This document shows, piece by piece, positions 6,008 to 7,800 of a DNA stretch of 7,800 nucleotides. Made by a program: the position numbers and the translations under genes. Position 1 is the first letter of the stretch. Each line of letters opens with the position of its first letter. Origin of the DNA: Azoarcus sp. (GTDB lineage Bacteria; Pseudomonadota; Gammaproteobacteria; Burkholderiales; Rhodocyclaceae); assembly GCA_031282905.1 (NCBI GenBank), contig JAITCV010000098.1, forward strand, positions 1 to 7,800, in the 5' to 3' direction. The notes beneath the pieces were generated by a model. That model was not told the origin of the DNA and ran no database searches. It saw nothing but the letters and a program-made list of their open reading frames with translations.

Positions 6008-6796
6008 ATGCTTGCGATCATCGGCGGTACTGGCCTGACCCAACTCTCCACGCTGGAAGTGACGCATCGTGAAGTCGCGCGCACACCTTATGGCGAGCCC
6101 TCGGGCGCGCTCTCCTTTGGCCGGCTCAATGGCCGCGAAGCGGTTTTTCTCGCCCGTCATGGCTACGGCCATTCCATTCCCCCGCACAAGGTCAATTACC
6201 GCGCCAACCTCTGGGCGCTGAAAAAGGCCGGCGCGCAAGTCGTCGTTTCGGTGGCGTCGGTCGGCGGCATTCGCGCCGACCTGGGACCGGGCGTGCTGGT
6301 CGTGCCCAACCAGATCATCGATTACACGGTCGCGCGCGCCAACACCTTTTTCGATGGCGCCGATACCACGGTGCGGCATATCGATTTCACCCATCCCTAT
6401 GACGAAAAGACCAGACGGCAAATCCTGGAAGCCGCGCGGGCGGAAGGCGAGCCCGTGGTCGACGGCGGCGTCTATGCCGCGACCGAAGGGCCGCGGCTGG
6501 AAACCGCCGCCGAAATCAACCGTTTCGAGCGCGATGGCGCCGATCTGGTCGGCATGACCGGCATGCCCGAGACCGTGCTCGCGCGCGAGCTGGATCTGCC
6601 TTATGCCGCAATCAATGTGGTGGTCAATTACGCCGCCGGACGTTCGGCGAGCGCGGCGGGCATCCAGTTCGAACACGTCGAAGAAGTCTCCCAGGCCGCG
6701 ATGTGGCGGGTGCGTAAAATCCTCGCCCGCCTGTGCCAAACCCAAACCCAAACCCCACATCCAAACTCAAACCCAAACCTCATGAGAGACGCATGA
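6008..6796 (+). CDS. mtnP: S-methyl-5'-thioinosine phosphorylase (MTAP/PNP family)
   Basis: The 262-residue protein is a family 2 purine nucleoside phosphorylase of the MTAP/MTIP group. These enzymes use phosphate to split a methylthio-nucleoside into a purine base and 5-methylthioribose-1-phosphate in the cytoplasm, salvaging by-products of polyamine and acyl-homoserine-lactone synthesis. Motifs: phosphate-binding GGTG (6-9), ARHG (49-52), PPHKVNYRANLWALK (58-72), ATEGPRLET (158-166), GMTGMPE (182-188) and VVNYAAG (205-211). Asn207 in the last motif resembles 6-oxopurine-specific enzymes and the Pseudomonas methylthioinosine phosphorylase as I recall it, in place of the aspartates of adenosine-type MTAP; hence the inosine call. 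The start at 6008 is preferred over an ATG at 5993 because AGGA (5998-6001) lies six bases before it. The last 20 residues are a low-complexity tail (QTQTQTPHPNSNPN) beyond the usual family end. The stop overlaps the next gene. No clear hpt partner lies beside it. Confidence 0.9.
   Translation: MLAIIGGTGLTQLSTLEVTHREVARTPYGEPSGALSFGRLNGREAVFLARHGYGHSIPPHKVNYRANLWALKKAGAQVVVSVASVGGIRADLGPGVLVVPNQIIDYTVARANTFFDGADTTVRHIDFTHPYDEKTRRQILEAARAEGEPVVDGGVYAATEGPRLETAAEINRFERDGADLVGMTGMPETVLARELDLPYAAINVVVNYAAGRSASAAGIQFEHVEEVSQAAMWRVRKILARLCQTQTQTPHPNSNPNLMRDA
6736..6778 (+). repeat. CCAAAC hexamer microsatellite
   Basis: Three perfect CCAAAC copies (6736-6753) are followed by a seven-base interruption and then CCAAAC, TCAAAC, CCAAAC (6761-6778). 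It encodes the Gln-Thr and Asn-Pro tail of the phosphorylase. Because the unit is six bases long, gain or loss of a copy keeps the reading frame. The tract ends 14 bases before the next gene's ATG. Confidence 0.85.
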
Positions 6797-7302
6797 AAAA
6801 ACTGGAAACCCGTTTCGAACACCTGCTGTTCAGCAGCCGCTGGCTGATGGCGCCGGTCTATTTCGGCCTGGTGCTGGCGATGCTGGCCCTGCTGGTCAAG
6901 TTCGGCAAGGAAATCGTATCGTTGTTCTCGAACCTGATGACCGCCTCCAGCGGCACGCTGATTACCGGCGTGCTCTCGCTGGTCGATGTGGCGCTGATCA
7001 TGAATCTGCTCATCATCATCATGCTCAGCGGCTATGAGAATTTCGTCTCCAAGATGGAAGACCTGCATGAGCATGAGGACAGGCCGGACTGGATGGGAAA
7101 AATCGGCTTTGCCGACCTCAAGATCAAACTCATCGGCTCGATGGTGGCGATCTCCGGCATCGAACTGCTCAAGGCATTCATGATCGTCGACAACCTCGAA
7201 GACCGTCACCTCAAATGGATGCTCTGTATCCATGTGACCTTCCTGGTTTCCGGGATCGCCTACGCGCTGATGGACAGATTGAGCGGCGGTGAAAAGCATT
7301 GA
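6793..7302 (+). CDS. UPF0114 (YqhA-like) inner-membrane protein
   Basis: The 169-residue protein matches UPF0114/YqhA in length (E. coli YqhA is about 164) and pattern. Hydrophobic segments lie near residues 18-36, 54-79, 110-132 and 142-161, so it should span the inner membrane about four times. Typical family stretches are FEHLLFSSRWLMAPVYFGL (8-26), LSLVDVALIMNLLIIIMLSGYENF (61-84), DLKIKLIGSMVAISGIELLKAF (108-129) and the loop DRPDWM (96-101). The biochemical function of the family is not established. The ATG at 6793 overlaps the upstream stop as ATGA, and GAGAG (6784-6788) can serve as ribosome binding site, so translation is probably coupled to the phosphorylase gene. A GTG at 6733 would add a repeat-encoded extension and is less likely. 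Confidence 0.9.
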   Translation: MKKLETRFEHLLFSSRWLMAPVYFGLVLAMLALLVKFGKEIVSLFSNLMTASSGTLITGVLSLVDVALIMNLLIIIMLSGYENFVSKMEDLHEHEDRPDWMGKIGFADLKIKLIGSMVAISGIELLKAFMIVDNLEDRHLKWMLCIHVTFLVSGIAYALMDRLSGGEKH

Positions 7303-7588
7303 AGGCGCAATTCAGGAAACAGGGGTGGCAGAGCAGATCGTCATTGCGAGTCCCGTATTTCGGATGACTGAAGCGCCAGATGAATTGCCCACGGCGTGCC
7401 GCGCCGCATCGAGGCGGGCAGCCGGGAGCGTGGGCATCTTGCCCGCTGCGGGCGGAACGCCTTTGTCTCCTGCCTTTGCGTTCCGAGTTGCTGAGCCGCC
7501 CATGGCGCTTTGCCTCGCTGTTTTCAGAGCAACGAAAAAGGCGGCGCATGCGCCGCCTCCTGTCTCCCCCTGAATTCTCTCCTGACAC
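7303..7588. other. Non-coding gap with repeat-like DNA
   Basis: Nothing here looks like a gene. Near 7340 is the string CGTCATTGCGAG, a sequence typical of dispersed repeats in many proteobacteria. At about 7405-7470 lies a GC-rich segment containing GGGCA-TCT-TGCCC (7432-7444); read on the minus strand it gives a GCGGGCAAGATGCCCACGCT-type string that I associate with dispersed intergenic repeats. A terminator for the minus-strand gene closes the gap on the right. No terminator for the plus-strand membrane-protein gene was evident. Confidence 0.55.
7534..7558 (-). terminator. Intrinsic terminator of the right-edge gene
   Basis: A perfect 20-base palindrome AGGCGGCGCATGCGCCGCCT (7539-7558) is followed on the minus strand by TTTTT. 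It lies about 30 bases after the stop codon of the minus-strand gene at 7589 and fits a strong Rho-independent terminator for it. Confidence 0.92.
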
Positions 7589-7800
7589 TCACTCGACGAT
7601 TTCACGCCACGACAGCCGTCCCTTGACCCCGGAACTGCCGGGGCAGACCAACTTGGTGGCATGGACCGCGCCTGTCGTCGTACCAAGGGCGAGGACTTTA
7701 TCCTTGCAGGGGTCATCCAACGGCGGGGTCGGGCCCGGTATGCCATTGAAACCGAGACTGGCGGGCACGCGGCCATCATAGCGATCCTCGCTGCCGACCT
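7589..7800 (-). CDS. C-terminal end of an unidentified protein (runs off right edge)
   Basis: A minus-strand frame enters at the right edge and runs 69 codons to TGA at 7589-7591. No start codon for it is in the window. The fragment reads VGSEDRYDGRVPASLGF at its visible beginning, then a proline-rich link (PGPTPPLDDP), two cysteines (fragment positions 31 and 52) in DPCKDK and LVCPGS, and ends GRLSWREIVE. It is supported as coding by its open frame to the edge and by a strong terminator placed just after the stop. The cysteine pair suggests an exported protein with a disulfide. The SWREI ending faintly recalls the ends of PilY1/PilC-like pilus proteins, but that is memory of a short string and not an assignment. 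Confidence 0.6.
   Translation of the reverse strand, partial: VGSEDRYDGRVPASLGFNGIPGPTPPLDDPCKDKVLALGTTTGAVHATKLVCPGSSGVKGRLSWREIVE

Noticed and set aside
7312..7779. 155-codon minus-strand frame over the right end
   Set aside because: It overlaps the better supported edge gene in another frame, reads through the intrinsic terminator and has repeat-derived content.

Overview
The window looks like a chromosomal segment of a GC-rich Gram-negative bacterium, most likely a betaproteobacterium (a gammaproteobacterium is possible). The inference rests on the style of FliJ, TypA/BipA and the S-methyl-5'-thioinosine phosphorylase, all of which I placed by recalled family resemblance and not by a search. 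No tRNA, rRNA, CRISPR array, transposase or integrase is visible.

Layout, left to right. (1) 1-1175, minus strand: the flagellar export genes fliJ and the first 213 codons of fliK, which runs off the left edge. The usual upstream partner fliI is absent; a 276-bp non-coding stretch containing a 13-bp inverted repeat lies there instead. (2) 1452-3545, minus strand: an exported protein made of about ten WG repeats, a 339-bp non-coding gap with a long imperfect inverted repeat, and an AT-richer DEDDh-type exonuclease. This part looks like accessory DNA set beside the flagellar genes. (3) 3602-5842, minus strand: a small unknown exported protein and typA (bipA), the translational GTPase. (4) 5843-6007: a 165-bp divergent promoter region with a dyad that contains a candidate extended -10 box on each strand. 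(5) 6008-7302, plus strand: a purine nucleoside phosphorylase of the S-methyl-5'-thioinosine type, whose stop codon overlaps the start of a UPF0114/YqhA-like membrane protein (ATGA). (6) 7303-7588: non-coding, with a repeat-like segment and a strong intrinsic terminator pointing to the minus strand. (7) 7589-7800, minus strand: the C-terminal 69 residues of an unidentified protein that this terminator serves.

The genes do not form one pathway. FliJ and FliK serve flagellar type III export and hook-length control, TypA acts on the ribosome, and the phosphorylase salvages the methylthio-nucleoside by-product of polyamine or quorum-signal synthesis. I see no convincing new multi-gene system. The most unusual items are the fliJK block without fliI, the WG-repeat array with closely similar DNA units, the 20-bp-arm inverted repeat between the WG gene and the exonuclease, and the dyad between typA and the phosphorylase gene.
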